Shown: positions 45,360 to 57,719 of the stretch, in pieces
Layout: every line of letters begins with the position of its first letter
Numbering within the stretch: the stretch's first letter is position 1
Source: Castor canadensis
Lineage: Eukaryota; Chordata; Mammalia; Rodentia; Castoridae
Assembly (NCBI RefSeq): GCF_047511655.1
Contig: NC_133391.1
Coordinates: forward strand, 121,156,384-121,220,383
DNA: 64,000 nt
Reading direction: 5' to 3'
Position numbers and translations under genes: made by a program
Notes under the pieces: generated by a model
Databases searched by the model: none
What the model was told of the DNA's origin: nothing
What the model saw: only the letters and a program-made list of their open reading frames with translations

Positions 45360-46650
45360 AACCAAAAGTTGAAATTCCATAGGTTAAAGGTGATAATCTC
45401 CCACAATAGAGTATTTTTTATATGATAGTGGGTCACCTAAGGTATACACCAATACATGTACCTATAGCCACACCACGGCAAGCCAGCCAGGTAGCTATAG
45501 AAGTCCTAAACAAAGTTTGTAAGTCCTAATCAGATGTACCTCACTATTTACTGCCTGAAGCACTCCCTGTTTAGGGCTGAAGTCATCTGACTAAAAACAC
45601 ACTGAGCAATCAACACCTCCCTGTTGTTTCTAGCTGCATGGATGCTGAGGGCAGAGAAACATTGCCAAATAGATTTCAAAGAGCCTACAGTTCTTTGGGA
45701 TGCTAATTCACACCAGTATTGTGTAAAGCAGGATAGATGTGTAGCACAGGTACCAAGAATGTCAACAAACTCAAGGTGTTAGCATGTGAAATAAGGTTGT
45801 TATTTCAATGATAGTGATCATATCAACTGTTCCCTTTACAATCATGGACACTGAAATTACCAATGAGTAATTTGGAGATCAAATTTACAACAACCATTCA
45901 AAATAAATTGGTTCATTTTAACTAAGTGGAATTAGGAAATATAAGGAATGCAAAATTCTCAAATTGATTCATACTACATCTTTGCAGTTTAAGTTTAAGG
46001 CTGTTCTGGACAGATGGGTTCTTCCGACATGGCTCAACTTGGGGGTCATTTCTGCTGTTATCAGAATGGAAATCCCCAAAACACATACTTTAGAGTCCAT
46101 AGGCTTTTTTCATAGTGCGTTTCAGTAACTCCAAATGTTTCACTGATGGAAAATTCTTTGTTTTGTAATGCAAGCCCTCCAGCCTCATGGGGACTCTGTG
46201 TTCTTGGATGACCGTCAACTTAGCCCAAGTCTCCCTCTTGGATGTTAGAAGTACTATTCCCTATTTGAATAGTTCTAAGCATCCTTGGGTGGTTTACATT
46301 TCTGGTGCTTGTTCACTCTATCAGATAGATATTGGATCCAGCCACATAAAAGAGAAACCCAAATTCTGTGGTTGAACCCAACAGGAAGAGGAGTGTTTTC
46401 CTTATACATTCAAAGCCTAGAAGTGAGTAGTCCAAGGGCTGTTTCATCTCCAGTGTTCTAGGAGCCTACTATATGTCTTTCCTCTGTCTTCAACATGTGG
46501 CTTTGCCTAATGTTTGTTGCCTCATGGTAACAAAATGACTGCCCCTCTCCAGGCTCATTCCTTGCTCTCAGTAGAAAGAAGAAGCTTCAAAGGACTAAGG
46601 AGCAATGGCTGAAGCAGGAAAGCAAAAATATTACAGAAATCCCTAGCGGA
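45360..46650. other. Unique non-coding sequence
   Basis: No gene or repeat family recognised. Confidence 0.4.
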
Positions 46651-46654
46651 CATC

Positions 46655-46738
46655 TCCCCTAGTGCTGGAGATTCAATCCAGGGCCTTACACATGCTAGAC
46701 ACAGCAGACTTTTAATTATACCTGCATGTCCTGAAATG
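46655..46738 (-). repeat. ID-like SINE fragment
   Basis: Antisense ID-like text: 'agtgctggagattcaatcca', 'gggccttacacatgctagac', then 'attatacctgcatgtcctg'. Confidence 0.6.
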
Positions 46739-46744
46739 AGTATA

Positions 46745-46975
46745 CGGGCCATTCCTAAAGCCTAGGAACATAAGATTACAGCAGTACTTTCTGGAATAAA
46801 ATACAAATATGGTTGGTTAAGAAAAAGGGGAGCCTGGTTGCTAAGCACCTGGCAGTGTCCATCTCTCAAGGTTGTGGATATGAACACCTCAATTTTGATC
46901 TTGCCTCTTCGTGGTGGGGGTCTCCTGGGTATCTTCTTCCTGATCCTACAGCCCAACTCCTTATTGCTCTGACCA
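46745..46975. other. Unique non-coding sequence
   Basis: Short overlapping frames on both strands (46762-46992 minus, 46813-47013 plus), without recognisable domains. Confidence 0.35.
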
Positions 46976-46979
46976 CATT

Positions 46980-47105
46980 TTTCCTTATTCACTCAACTAA
47001 CAAATATGTTTGAACAACTTCTATGTATCAAGGACTGTTTAGACATTGGGAAGGAATCAAGGTCTTAAGGCCCTCATCTTACACTGTAAGGGAGAAATTT
47101 GGATT
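46980..47105 (+). repeat. L2-like relic
   Basis: 'ccttattcactcaactaaca', 'acttctatgtatcaaggact', 'gtttagacattgggaagga' is the familiar L2/MIR-associated '...tatgtgccaggcactgt...' motif in diverged form. Confidence 0.5.
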
Positions 47106-47109
47106 TCAG

Positions 47110-48535
47110 TCCCCAATTATTTTCTTAGCTGTGCACTTTTGTGCAAGGCACCATCAGCATCCCTGTTTATGATGATTCTGATCAGTCTCCAGGGAGCAAG
47201 GAGCTAGCCTTGTATCTTATTTGTTTGTTTATTGGAGACATAAATCACTTACCTATACAAAGTTGTTTATATTGTAAAGCAGAATATTTATCGTCTCTGC
47301 CTTGAGGTCACTCCATTGGTGCAGGGCTTTCTCAAGAACACTTTTATCTTCTTCCTGCATGAGAGACTTTGTTTAATACAAATTCTGGTCTTCACCCTAG
47401 TAGCCACAAAGTGTTCAGAAAATTTGGGCACTGGTGTTGGAGTATCCCATCAAACTGAGGTCTAACTGAGATTCATTCCTGAAGGAGCAATTAACACTCT
47501 TTGAAGGTTAGTGACCTAATTTTCCTACACATTTCAATTGCAAGTCTGTGAGCATTCTGCAGTACCTTATAAAATCCAAATTCAGTGTTTACTTGACTTT
47601 GGTTAATCTGTTGCTTTGAATCTCTACTTTGGTTAGAAAAAGGGGATGATGAGATCTCAGTTCTGGTAAAGTGTTTCTCTCCTACTTCTGACATAGGACC
47701 TGAATTTATAAAGAGAATATGACCATATCATACTTACATTCAAGCATATTCAAACTCAGTGGAGGTCTTTGGGGAGGCATGGAGGTTGTGTCCAGGTGAC
47801 AAGGATAACATGGTTGGATTTTTGAGCTTTTTAAGGTCCCAGAAGATACTTCTTACCAAACTGCCTCCTCTCCAACTACCATACTCTGGGTTGTTTTCTC
47901 TGTTTCAGTAACCAAGCATGGGGTTTTCTTTCTCTCCTCTTGCAACCTTCCTTTGGGTGCTTCTTCCTGCTCTCTGCCAAGCCAGGTTCTTCTAACCATT
48001 GCTCAGGCCATTCTTCCTTCTTAAACTTGCCACACACTGCGCTGCCCCACCTGTCCTCACTCTGTTCTGTCTGACTCTCCCTCGGTACCTGCGTATTATT
48101 CTATTGCCTATCTTCCTGATGCCTGTTTTGGTGAACTCACAAAAGGGGCTCCAGGGTCTTCCTCACTCTAGAACTCCCTCCTGTACATTGTGTCACTCCT
48201 GGCCCAGCAGAGACCATCTGTCAATGGGGGCTGCTGCAGGTTGAAGACACGAGATTACTCTTCAGCAAGCACAGTTTTTGAGGCAATTTACATTTGAGAT
48301 TGCAAAGCAGTGGGTGTGTAACTGCTTCCAACCTTCTCTGGGTGGTGACGCAATCATGGGGTGGCCATCTGTGTTTCCTCCATCTGTTAAGACTGCTCTG
48401 TATCTAATCAAGTGCAATGCATTAGTTCCAGACTCACCTTTCCAAGCAGACTTCTCCACCCAAACCACCCCCAGGAGTCCACTGACTTTGTGTCTTCAGA
48501 GCCAAGGATTTGTGGATGGACTGTGACTACACTGC
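47110..48535. other. Unique sequence, possible weak L2 trace
   Basis: A C/T-rich stretch at about 47930-48200 may be L2-derived but is too diverged to claim. Overlapping frames at 47999-48244 (plus) and 48262-48526 (both strands) show no domains. Confidence 0.35.
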
Positions 48536-48537
48536 AG

Positions 48538-48655
48538 GGCTAGTAAATAAGTGAAGAATTTATGAGCCTCAATATCTTTATCAATAAAATGGGATGATTA
48601 TATATACCTCATAAATCTGCTGTGAGCATAAATGAGAAAATGGGAAAGAAAACCC
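48538..48655 (+). repeat. MIR SINE relic
   Basis: Sense MIR: 'gcctcaatatctttatcaat', 'aaaatgggatgattatatat', 'acctcataaatctgctgtga', 'gcataaatgagaaaatggg'. Confidence 0.7.
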
Positions 48656-48659
48656 TGTG

Positions 48660-49680
48660 CACATATATTTATTCTCCCTACTTTCCCTATCATACTCTCA
48701 TTCCAGGAAAAAACCATTGTTCACCCTCACAGTCTCATTTCCCTCCATTCTTGTGAGCTCTGCCAGGACAACACATCTTCTTATTGTTCTTTGCTAGGAA
48801 GGGAAGAGTGTTAGAAAGAGCATTAAGAACAACGAAGCCATGATTTTGGTCATGGACCTGCCACTCATCTTGTTCAGGCATCTGTAAAGCCAAGGTATTG
48901 GTTTGGTGAGTGGCTAAGACCATTGTGTCTAACATAAATCTCCAAAAAAGGGTAGTGAGTGAAGGGGTACCCAGTAGGTTTCGGACTCAAGACTTGATCT
49001 GTGTCATAGATGAATGAGTGTTTGAAGTCTTAATGGCACTTTCGTCACACTGAGCATTCCTTTCCAGTGAGCTCATTGAAGTCCAGCAGTCTCTAGTCTT
49101 AGTCATGAGGTGCATTCTCAGGCTCACACAGGAAAGTTGGCTCCTAGAATTGAAACCCCACCCCAGGCCAGAGTCTATGAACCAGCCAAGCAATTCACAT
49201 GAATTCTCACATTTCCCCAAACCCCATTCATCCATCTTCCTAGCAAGGATAATGACAAAAATGAGAGATTGGGGGATAGGAACCTGTGTTCAGGCTCTGC
49301 AGCTTCCCTTTTGTTTAATTCCTATACCTGACACTGGACAGTAAGTTGCAAAACTGAGAAGCAAATGTTTTAGCAACCCCTACCCACAATGAGAACATAA
49401 TAAAGTCAGTGTGATGCTAAGGATTTCTTTGATATTATCAGGCAAAAATGCAATGTGGATCAGATGATACATTACCAAGTCTATTTCCATTAACATGTCT
49501 ATTTAAGGGGAAAGGTTTCCCCTGCTTCAAGCCGTTTTAAAATTATGACAAACAAGACAAATCTTCAGTACAACCAGTCATTTTAGATGTACCTTTGAGC
49601 CTATATTAATAAAAGCTTGAATGAAGGTCTCTATTCTTGGTCTGTTCCAGATATCATTCCAAGAATATCTGCTACATTTT
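48660..49680. other. Unique non-coding sequence
   Basis: Overlapping frames at 48987-49344 on both strands show no recognisable features. No repeat recognised. Confidence 0.4.
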
Positions 49681-49696
49681 TTTCTAATAAATCTTT

Positions 49697-50771
49697 ATTT
49701 TTTCTTTTCTTCTTTTATTTTATCATTTTTACACTTATTTACATATGTATGCATTATTTGGGCCACCTCCCACCCCCAACCCTGCTTCCCAGCAGAACCT
49801 GTTCTGCCCTCTTTTTCTTCAATTATGTTGAAGAGAAAACATAAGAGATAATGAGAAAGACATAGTGTTTTTGCTAGTTTGAGATAAACATAGCTATACA
49901 GAGAGATTCTTAGTGTTTATTTCATGCACTTGTGTGTTGCAACCCACATCGATTCATCTCTACCAGATCTCTTCACTACTTCCTAGGCCCCTTCCCATAG
50001 TGGCCTCTGCCAATTTAAGAGTACTTTATTTGCTCCTCAACAGGGAGCACATCAACTACATTCAAGTTTTTAGGTTTCCTTTCCTTTCCCTATTTCTCCT
50101 GTGCCTGTTCCTCCCTTAGTGTGTGACCCATATCCAATAATATTACTGCATTTATTTTAGGTCTATAATCTGCATAAGATGGAGAACATATGATTTTTGA
50201 CTTTCTAAGCCTGGCTAACTTTGCTTAAGTTGATATTCTCTAGTTCCATCCATTTACTTGTGAATAACAAAATTTCACTCTTTTTTGTGACTGAGTAAAA
50301 TTCTATTGTGTATAAATACCACATTTTCTTGATTCATTCATCAGTGTGGAGCATCTTGGCTGTTTCCATAGCTTGGCTATTGTGAGTAGTGCTGCAATAA
50401 ACATGGGTGTGCAGGTGCCTTTGGAATAACCTGAATCACATTCCTTTGGGTATATCCCTAGGAGGGGGACTGCTGGCTCATATGGCAGATCTATGTTTAG
50501 TTTTGTAAGGAGCCTCCATATTGTTTTCCAAAGTGGTTGTACTAGCTTACATTTTCACCAACAGTGTATGAGGGTTCCTTTTTCCTGCATCCTCATCAGC
50601 ATTTGTTGTTGTTGGGTTCTTGATGATAGCCATTCTAACAGGGGTGAGGTGGAATCTTAGTGTGGTTTTGCATTTCTTTTATGACCAGGGATGGTGAGCA
50701 TTTTTTTATGTGTTTTGGCGGTTTGGATTTCTTCCTTAGAAAAAGTTCTGTTTTTCTTTATTGATTCATTG
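49697..50771 (-). mobile_element. Older L1 3' end, 5'-truncated (about 1.1 kb)
   Basis: Minus-strand L1: a T-rich poly(A) end (49697-49730), 3' UTR ('ttgggccacctcccaccccc', shorter C-rich tract than in copies A-D), then antisense ORF2 end ('ataccacattttcttgattc', 'gctgcaataaacatgggtgt', 'tttgggtatatccctaggag', 'gccattctaacaggggtgag'). Imperfect target copies 'tctaataaatcttt' (49683-49696) and 'tctaattaatcttt' (50772-50785) bound it. Confidence 0.92.
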
Positions 50772-50789
50772 TCTAATTAATCTTTCTTT

Positions 50790-52195
50790 AAGAATGCTAA
50801 GATGCAGTATCATTCCAATGCAAGTTCATGTATGCCTCCTAAGAACAGAAACTTCAAACTGAATGCAAGTTTTTGGAAGTAATTGAAATTGGCCGAAGGT
50901 CTAACTGGTGGGAGGAAGGATTTGGAAAGAAGCTGCCAAAATAAGAATACAAAAACAAACAAATAAACACCCTCGCCAGCTGGAAAGATAAACTAACTAG
51001 CTTGTGGTTCTAATCTCCATTTTAACATATCCTTTATTTGGATATCTGGACTGAAAGGCAGTCAGGTAATGAGGTACAGTACTTCTTGTAAGATGTGAGC
51101 TCTTGGCTATTTCCATTCTTCACAAGTTCTTTAAGGAGTTGCAGAAGGACTCAGAAACAGATGTTGTGAAGACTGCCAACTCAGGTGCATGTAAGCATAG
51201 CTAATGTTCCCTGCTTCATCAGTTTGGAATATGAAATAACCTCACAGGTCTTTGAATGTTCAGTTTATAGTAACTTCTGTCCTTTGTTCTCACTGAGAAG
51301 TTTGTACTTTTGTTCCTGGCTATTGCCCATGAGAAGTCTGAGAAACTTAGTCCAGATCAGCCAACAAGATTACTCACAAAAGAAGATGATGGGTCTTGCT
51401 GTGTTTCTATGGAAAACAGAAATTCCATTAATCAAGTGCTAGCAGAAAGGCTGTTGCCACCAATAACTAGGGACCTGGGGGAGTTGGAAGGCCAGGTGCT
51501 TACTGTGAAGTGGCTCGTTCCACTCAGACTTAGGGCTCTATGCCATGGCATGTGGGTTCTAGTAAGACAATTTTTCTTTCTCAGTCATTTTCCACTGGGC
51601 ATGGCCATGGTATAAGGAAGACTGAATCAGGAGAGGACAGTCAGTACTAGACTAGCTCCCCTTGGACAAGCTTGACACTGTTGTTGAACTTAAAATACTC
51701 AGCTATGCCTGATGGTTGAGTTTCTGCTTGGTTCCTGCCCCAGTGACTTTTCCTGCTGAAGTAGTTCAATAAAAAAGGATTTCAATATTTCAGAAATTAT
51801 TCTAATAACCTGGATATCTAAAGTAAGTAGTCTGACTTCCATTGCTCATCAACTCCCATTGAATCCCCTGATTCCCTTAGGCACATGTCTATGCAAGAGT
51901 GACACTAACACCATTACCAACAGGAGCTAAGCACCTAGGCTTTGTCAAGTCAGGGAATACCTTGTTACAGCTCTGCCTTAGGAGCTGTGGTGAGCACCAG
52001 ATTTATATCTACCGAGTCTCTCAGATAGGTTCCCCATGCCAAGATTGCCTATATCAAAGTAATTTAATATCTACAATCAAAAACAGTACTCTAAATGCCC
52101 TTTGACATTTAGAAGTAATGCAAATAATATTTTAAGTTTAGATCATCGAGGCCCTGGTGACAAAAGCAAGCTAACAATTAATAAGAATCAATTCC
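50790..52195. other. Unique non-coding sequence
   Basis: The 101-codon plus frame 51310-51615 overlaps the 85-codon frame 51185-51442 in another phase. Neither has a domain I know. Confidence 0.4.
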
Positions 52196-52199
52196 ACAC

Positions 52200-52445
52200 T
52201 GAGTACCATACATATCATCCTGCTTAAAACTCAATGAAAAGGAAAAGGTGGGAGGGGGGCTCTCTGACCCCCAAATGTGCAGGTACAGTACTGGGTCCTG
52301 CCATACTTTGTCGCATTAGAAATCTAAGGCTCTGAGAAGGTAAGGAACATGTTCCTGGTCACACAACCAGTACATGGCAGAGCTGAGATTCTAATCCTTC
52401 TATCTCCAGAATCTATGCTTCTGTACTCCAGTACTTCTCTGTTTG
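52200..52445 (-). repeat. MIR SINE
   Basis: Antisense MIR: 'aatctaaggctctgagaagg', 'taaggaacatgttcctggtc', 'acacaaccagtacatggcag', 'agctgagattctaatccttc', 'ctatgcttctgtactcc'. The left arm (52200-52310) is less certain. Confidence 0.8.
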
Positions 52446-52449
52446 TGAT

Positions 52450-53635
52450 GAGGTGGGTTGTTAACTAATTAAATTGGCAAAAATGTAGACATCACAAGGT
52501 TTGGGGGTCCATCTAAAGCTCTCTCCCTCTTTCTTTCCTGGCCCCCGTGTCACATTCTTGGTGACTGATATTGTGGAAGCTCTGGAGTGCCCAGAGGATG
52601 TGCTGCTTGCAACACACAGTGGGAAACTTCAAGATGGTGTTCTTTAACAGGCTTACAACCAAATGCTGTGAGGAAACTAAAATTGTTCCGGCTATTTTGA
52701 GCTCCAACTTCCCCCCAAAATAAATAGTAGTTCATGAATCTGAGAACTGTTCTTTGCCTTGCATTTCAGGTGAAGCCATATAGCTAGAATTTGTGCTCAA
52801 ATTCCCATCCTTATGTCAGCCTCAAAAATCTCTGAAAGTCCAGTGTAATCACAGAGTCTCATAGGGGATCATGGCCTCGATACTTTGGGAAAGAAAGAGG
52901 AGAGAGGAAAGAGAAGAGAGAAGCGAGACAAAGCAAGAGTTGACTGAAAAAATGAACAAGTCACCAAGAATAAAATTAGAATTGCTCATTGAATGTTTAT
53001 ACACTCCATAAGCTGGAAATTGGTGTAGCTTGTTTATTTTTTGAGTATAAATTACAGAGTTTTCCCACCTTGAGACAGAAACCTGACCTGTGAGACAACA
53101 TTTTCTTTTCTTCCCTCATTTTATAACAAGTAGAAATGCCTTGGTGAAATGTGTATTGCTTTTCATTCCAGGTGAGAAAGCTGAAGTAAGGCTGCAAATT
53201 CTAAGTAGTACATCTAAGAGGCATCTGATACCAGAGTAGGTATTAATATAAATAGCAACCAAGACTGGAGAATGTCATACACCTCTCCCCATATTGGTTC
53301 TTGACACTTGGCCCTGGGTCCTGGAGTCCATGTTCACTGTGTAGCCCGGGAAATGATGCAGGGTGACACACACAGGAAGAATCTTTTCCTGGAAACGGGT
53401 TTGAAGGACAGCTTATTATAAACAATAAGCCCTTGTGTATGGGATTGAAAATAAACTCAGACAGTGCATGAGGTTATGGTTACGTGTTGAAAGGCGAAAA
53501 TCCACCATCTGTCACCTCTCCACATGCCCTGACGGAAGCATTTGCCTCTAACTGGAATCCCATTCCAGAAACTCCTGCTAAGTGATCAGACACTTCTTTA
53601 CACAGAATCCAGTGACTTAGGGATAGACTCTGTGG
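52450..53635. other. Unique sequence with a polypurine patch
   Basis: An A/G-rich patch lies at 52888-52943. No gene or repeat family recognised. Short minus frames only. Confidence 0.4.
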
Positions 53636-53639
53636 CATT

Positions 53640-53900
53640 TAAACTTATTTTTAAAAACAGTTTTTGGCTGTTCTAAGACAAGAGGCAATGTTGTATTAGG
53701 CGGTCGCATGGTCTTTTATCTATCAGCTCATTACTGATTGCACAAATGTCATAGCCTATGGGACTATTGAGGATTAGCATTCATATATTTTCCTCCATTA
53801 ATTATGTATGTTATTTAGTCATAGTATTTGGTTGATTCCAAGCATATGAATTTAAAAAAAGCACATACACACTGACTAACTTTCAAGCTTTTCCTCTCAG
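53640..53900. other. Non-repeat block, possible conserved regulatory DNA
   Basis: It has homeodomain-like cores ('ccattaattatgtatg' at 53796-53811) and two CpGs in the short run 'ggcggtcgcatgg', unusual in this CpG-poor window. No repeat recognised. Speculative. Confidence 0.18.
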
Positions 53901-53904
53901 ATAT

Positions 53905-54625
53905 AGAAAGACACCACAGTTTTCTAACCTTACTTTCAATTCTCCACTAAATTCCTTGTTGAGCAAATGATATTTCTGGGCTAGAAGTCTTCATAATGGA
54001 TCAGATGTTACCCTTTCCTTGGTTTAAATGTGTCCTTCCTCTATCTCCCTTTCTCATGTGGCATAGTACAACTCTAGAGCAATGGCATAATTTCAAGAGG
54101 ATATTTTTCTATCAACTCAAAGCACTTAGGAGGATGCAAGTATTCTGGCAGTTACTTCAGGGGGATTATTACGCTGGTTGTGATAGCACTATGGAAGTTT
54201 AAAATGTCTTTAATTATGTGGTTATGTAAATTTCTACTTGGCAAATGAGGATTGTGCTAGTATTGTGGACCTAGAACTTAAGACATCATCTTTTTTACCT
54301 AAATTCTCTTTCCATGTATCTGCATTGCCAGTGATCACACAACCCAGGGAGACAGTGGCTGAAATTCCAATCCTCAAGTCTACAGAGAATGCAAGAGTCT
54401 AGGGAAGCCCGATCTCTTAAATCCTTCTGGGGGTAGAAGGGAGTGGTTGAAAACTTAAAAATACCTCCTCTACTTGGTCCATGTGCAGTACCAGAGGGAG
54501 CTTTAGGGCATGTAGGAAAATCCTGGCTATAGCGTTCTCATATTAAGATCCCCAAAATAGGAGCATTTCAGGTACTAAATGAGACCCCATGACAGCTGAA
54601 TACTAAGAGTTAGATCCCTTACTCA
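53905..54625. other. Unique non-coding sequence
   Basis: Nothing recognised. A 68-codon plus frame (53996-54202) is featureless. Confidence 0.4.
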
Positions 54626-54629
54626 AACC

Positions 54630-54712
54630 CTGGTTCTCAGCCTATGGATCGTGGGCTCCTGACAGGCTACATTTTGTAAGGAGCTGAAAATTCACAATGC
54701 GGTTGAGAACAC
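54630..54712 (+). mobile_element. URR1-like hAT MITE relic
   Basis: Short element with inverted ends 'ggttctcagcc' (54632-54642) and 'ggttgagaac' (54701-54710). After the left end comes 'tatggatcgtgggctcctga', as in the rodent-type non-autonomous Charlie elements. Non-coding, about 80 bases. Confidence 0.65.
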
Positions 54713-54744
54713 AATTGTGTCCTGGGTCATCTATCACAGCAAAT

Positions 54745-54965
54745 AAGGCCCTAGAACCTGACCCTTTAGTTTCAAATCCTAACTGTGCCTCTTACTAGAT
54801 GTTGTTTAGCTTCGGAATATGCAGTTTCATGATCTGTAAAATGGGGATCATGGTAATAATACCACCTCAAGGGTGTTGTCCTTAGTGAGTTAATATATAC
54901 AACAGCACCGCTCATGTAGTTAGGACTCAATATATTTCAGCGTTTATTATTGTTCAACAGACATA
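54745..54965 (+). repeat. MIR SINE
   Basis: Sense MIR: 'tagaacctgaccctttagtt', 'tcaaatcctaactgtgcctc', 'ttactagatgttgtttagct', 'gtaaaatggggatcatggta', 'taataccacctcaagggtgt', 'gttaggactcaatatatttc'. Nearly full length. Confidence 0.92.
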
Positions 54966-54969
54966 TTCG

Positions 54970-55450
54970 CAGCTACAATCATGGTAGTTGAAAATATATT
55001 CATTTAACTGTGAATTCATTGCTACTCTGTCAATATATGCAGTCTCAATTGATGAAAACCAAACACAGAATTACCATCATGTAGTGGATCCTTGTTCTCA
55101 GAAAAGGGCAAAACGAATAAAGAGGTGAACAGCTATCCTAAAATAGGGAGGAAAAAATTTATCTGTCAAGTAAGGCTAACTTCTCCATAGGCTCAGTAGG
55201 CAGACAATCCAGGGCCCATAATACTTTTAGAAGTGCATGAAAACGTTTTAATTTCCTTTAAAATTAGAATAAAAATTCACTTTTAGGTTGAAGAAAGTAT
55301 TTTTAATATATAACATTAATACATTTGTCTTTAGGCAAAGTGTATATATATACACATTGAAATAAAATTGTTAATATTTTTTGGAGGAAGGAGGTCAACA
55401 CAGACAAAATGCCCACGGAAGTCATACATGGGCAACTGCCTTTATTGTAC
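54970..55450. other. Unique, AT-rich non-coding sequence
   Basis: No gene or repeat recognised; a short TA-rich run at 55342-55357. Confidence 0.4.
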
Positions 55451-55452
55451 TT

Positions 55453-55582
55453 ACTCATGAACTTTTCTGTGTTCCCAACTGAGTGGGGGAGCTCTTTGAT
55501 GGCAGAGATTTCATCTTATTTGTAAGCACAGAGCCTGGCATACCAGAGGCACCAAATAAATATTTGATAAATGAAGAAAATG
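55453..55582 (+). repeat. L2/MIR3-like 3' end
   Basis: 'ctcatgaacttttctgtgtt', 'gatggcagagatttcatctt', 'gcacagagcctggcatacca', 'caccaaataaatatttgata', 'aatgaagaaa' is the conserved 3' end of L2-type elements, in sense. The overlapping minus frame (55455-55655) is therefore not a gene. Confidence 0.75.
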
Positions 55583-55584
55583 AT

Positions 55585-56415
55585 TCGCATTTTGGGTCAC
55601 ACCCAACAAACCTTGGAAAGAGGGCTTTTAAAACTTCAAGCCAATCTCTGCACATTTGAATGTGTCATTCTACATTCTACATTACATGGATGAAAAAGTC
55701 CTAAAGCAGGTCAAAAGAAAAATACATGTTCCATTTTCTTTGGGTTTGACTTTAAAACAGACTTTGCATGAAAGACTGAAAGTTCAAGTCCAGTGAGAGC
55801 CCTGCCACTGACAAGGGGGCCCTCAGTGATTGGTCCTGCAAGAGTGAGGCCACCTGGAGCCAAAGGACCAGAAAGCAAGAATGCAACTGTGGAAAATCGA
55901 AAACAGAAATAAGCAGTCAACCTTCTATTAGCATGCTTCTGCGTCCTCCACTGCCAAGGTCATAGAATATAGTGGGGAGGAAAGGGAGAAAAGCACCCCG
56001 AGGGAGCTCAACAGCTCATAGAATCCAAGGTCAATGTGGTAACTAAGAAGCAGATCCAATTGAAGAAAAATCAAAATGCCAAAGCTCTGGCCAGAGCTTA
56101 GCTGGAGCTGGCTCTGCTTGCTTTATTCTCTTGAGAGGAGGGAGAAGATGTATCTATTCATGAAAGGGTAGAATTGGGGAGAAGCATGAAAAAAAACACG
56201 GTAACTATAATTGGTGACTGCAGTGAGTGAGAAAAATTTAGTATTGTTGCATTGGATTTTAGGTTAATCAAAAATTTCCCTTTGCTTTGATTCTTATATT
56301 AAAATTTTTTCAAATAAATGTGGATCTATTTGCAATAAGGAATATTATACAGAAGTAAAAACATGGATGAATCTAACAATATCCAGTAAAATTCCTCCCA
56401 AAGTCCTCAACTATT
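55585..56415. other. Unique non-coding sequence
   Basis: Nothing recognised. Confidence 0.4.
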
Positions 56416-56430
56416 ATATACAGCATAACT

Positions 56431-56503
56431 TTTTTTTTTTTTTGCTGCACTGGAGTTTGAACTCAGGACTTCACACTTGCTAGGCAGGTGCTCTTACTGC
56501 TTG
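56431..56503 (-). repeat. ID-like SINE
   Basis: A minus-strand ID-like unit: a T-run (56430-56443) as its A-tail, 'ggagtttgaactcaggactt', 'cacttgctaggcaggtgctc'. Likely target copies: 'cagcataact' at 56421-56430 and 'cagcatgataact' at 56504-56516 (imperfect). Confidence 0.8.
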
Positions 56504-56692
56504 CAGCATGATAACTTTGAAAAAAATTTAGTATAGAAACCTTTAAACATATACAAAATAGAATACTCTAATTTTCCCTATATATTCTTCACCTAGCTTC
56601 CATCTTGGTCAATCTCGTGTTATCTATTTTTGTACCCACTTCTCCCTCCCTTATTATTTTAAGGCACATTTCAAATCTCACATACCATTTTT

Positions 56693-57040
56693 TTTTGTTC
56701 TTTTTTGCATATTTACTTCTTTTTTTAAATAAATTTTTATTAGGAAATATTCATTATATAGGGGGATTCATAGTGACAATTCCAATTAGTGTTGTGCATT
56801 ATTTACATTGCTTCCATCATCTCTTCCCCTCAGCCCCCTCCCTGCCCCACTTAAAGCAATCGCAAGAGGTTATTTAGTTGTTTCATATAGGTATATGAAG
56901 TCCATCAACCATATACCCTCACCTTAATCTCCTTCCTTCACCCTCCCCCTTCCCACTAGTACCCGTCTTCTGCACACACTGTGCCTACTTTTTAGTCCTG
57001 ATTTTCATTATTAATATTTAAGGTGATGTTCAAAAGAGTG
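56693..57040 (-). mobile_element. L1 3' UTR fragment, second 3'-end lineage
   Basis: Minus-strand L1 tail: a T-rich poly(A) end, 'aaataaatttttattaggaa', 'gggggattcatagtgacaat', 'ttgcttccatcatctcttcc', then C-rich segments. It is bounded by 'taccattttt' at 56683-56692 and 57041-57050, a 10-base target copy. Its 3' UTR differs from the A-D group. Confidence 0.75.
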
Positions 57041-57054
57041 TACCATTTTTATAG

Positions 57055-57490
57055 AGCATCTAATAGTTTAAAAATATATAATTGTCCTTCAATATTTGTG
57101 GAGGATTTGTCCCAGTATATTTAAGCTATACTAGGAAGGACTGAGACATCTGGATATTATTTAAAGACCAAGAGAAGGTAAGAGGGCCTTAAAATTGATG
57201 TTAACAGAAGTGGATGCTTGAAGCCACCATTCACTGACAGCAGCCATGTCAAGAGGTGGTGATGGAAGCCACTTCCAATGGGAGAAACTACCCACAATGA
57301 AGCACCTGCTGAGTGATATCCTAGAATGGGACTATGTCAAAGGGGAAGAACTACTAGGAGTGACTTCGGTGAGCCTAGCAGGAATCATCCTCACAAAGTC
57401 TTGGATCAGAGATCTACAGGTCAGAGATGGAGCTGGAGAGATTCCAGAGGAAGTAGAGACCACTGGTCTTTTGTGTAGCGGTTAACCGGT
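57055..57490. other. Unique non-coding sequence
   Basis: The 79-codon plus frame 57246-57485 has no recognisable domain. Not called as a gene. Confidence 0.4.
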
Positions 57491-57499
57491 ATCAATTTC

Positions 57500-57718
57500 A
57501 GGACAGACTTTTCAAATTCCAACTCTACCCATTGTGTGACCTTGGAGAAGACACTTTCTGTTTGTATTTCAGTTTTCTCATGTGCTAATGTAGATAAAAG
57601 TCACATCTAACCCATGTGGTTATTGTGAGAATTATGTGCATTAATATGTATGAGGCATTTAATGATTCCTGGACCATAAGCAATGCCTAGTTAATGTTAA
57701 GTAGTCTTCCTGTTGCTG
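57500..57718 (+). repeat. MIR SINE
   Basis: Sense MIR: 'ttcaaattccaactctaccc', 'attgtgtgaccttggagaag', 'ttcagttttctcatgtgcta', 'ccatgtggttattgtgagaa', 'ttatgtgcattaatatgtat'. Nearly full length. Confidence 0.9.
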
Positions 57719-57719
57719 C

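Noticed and set aside
47930..48200. L2 element in C/T-rich DNA
   Set aside because: Phrase order is only loosely L2-like; too diverged to claim without an alignment.
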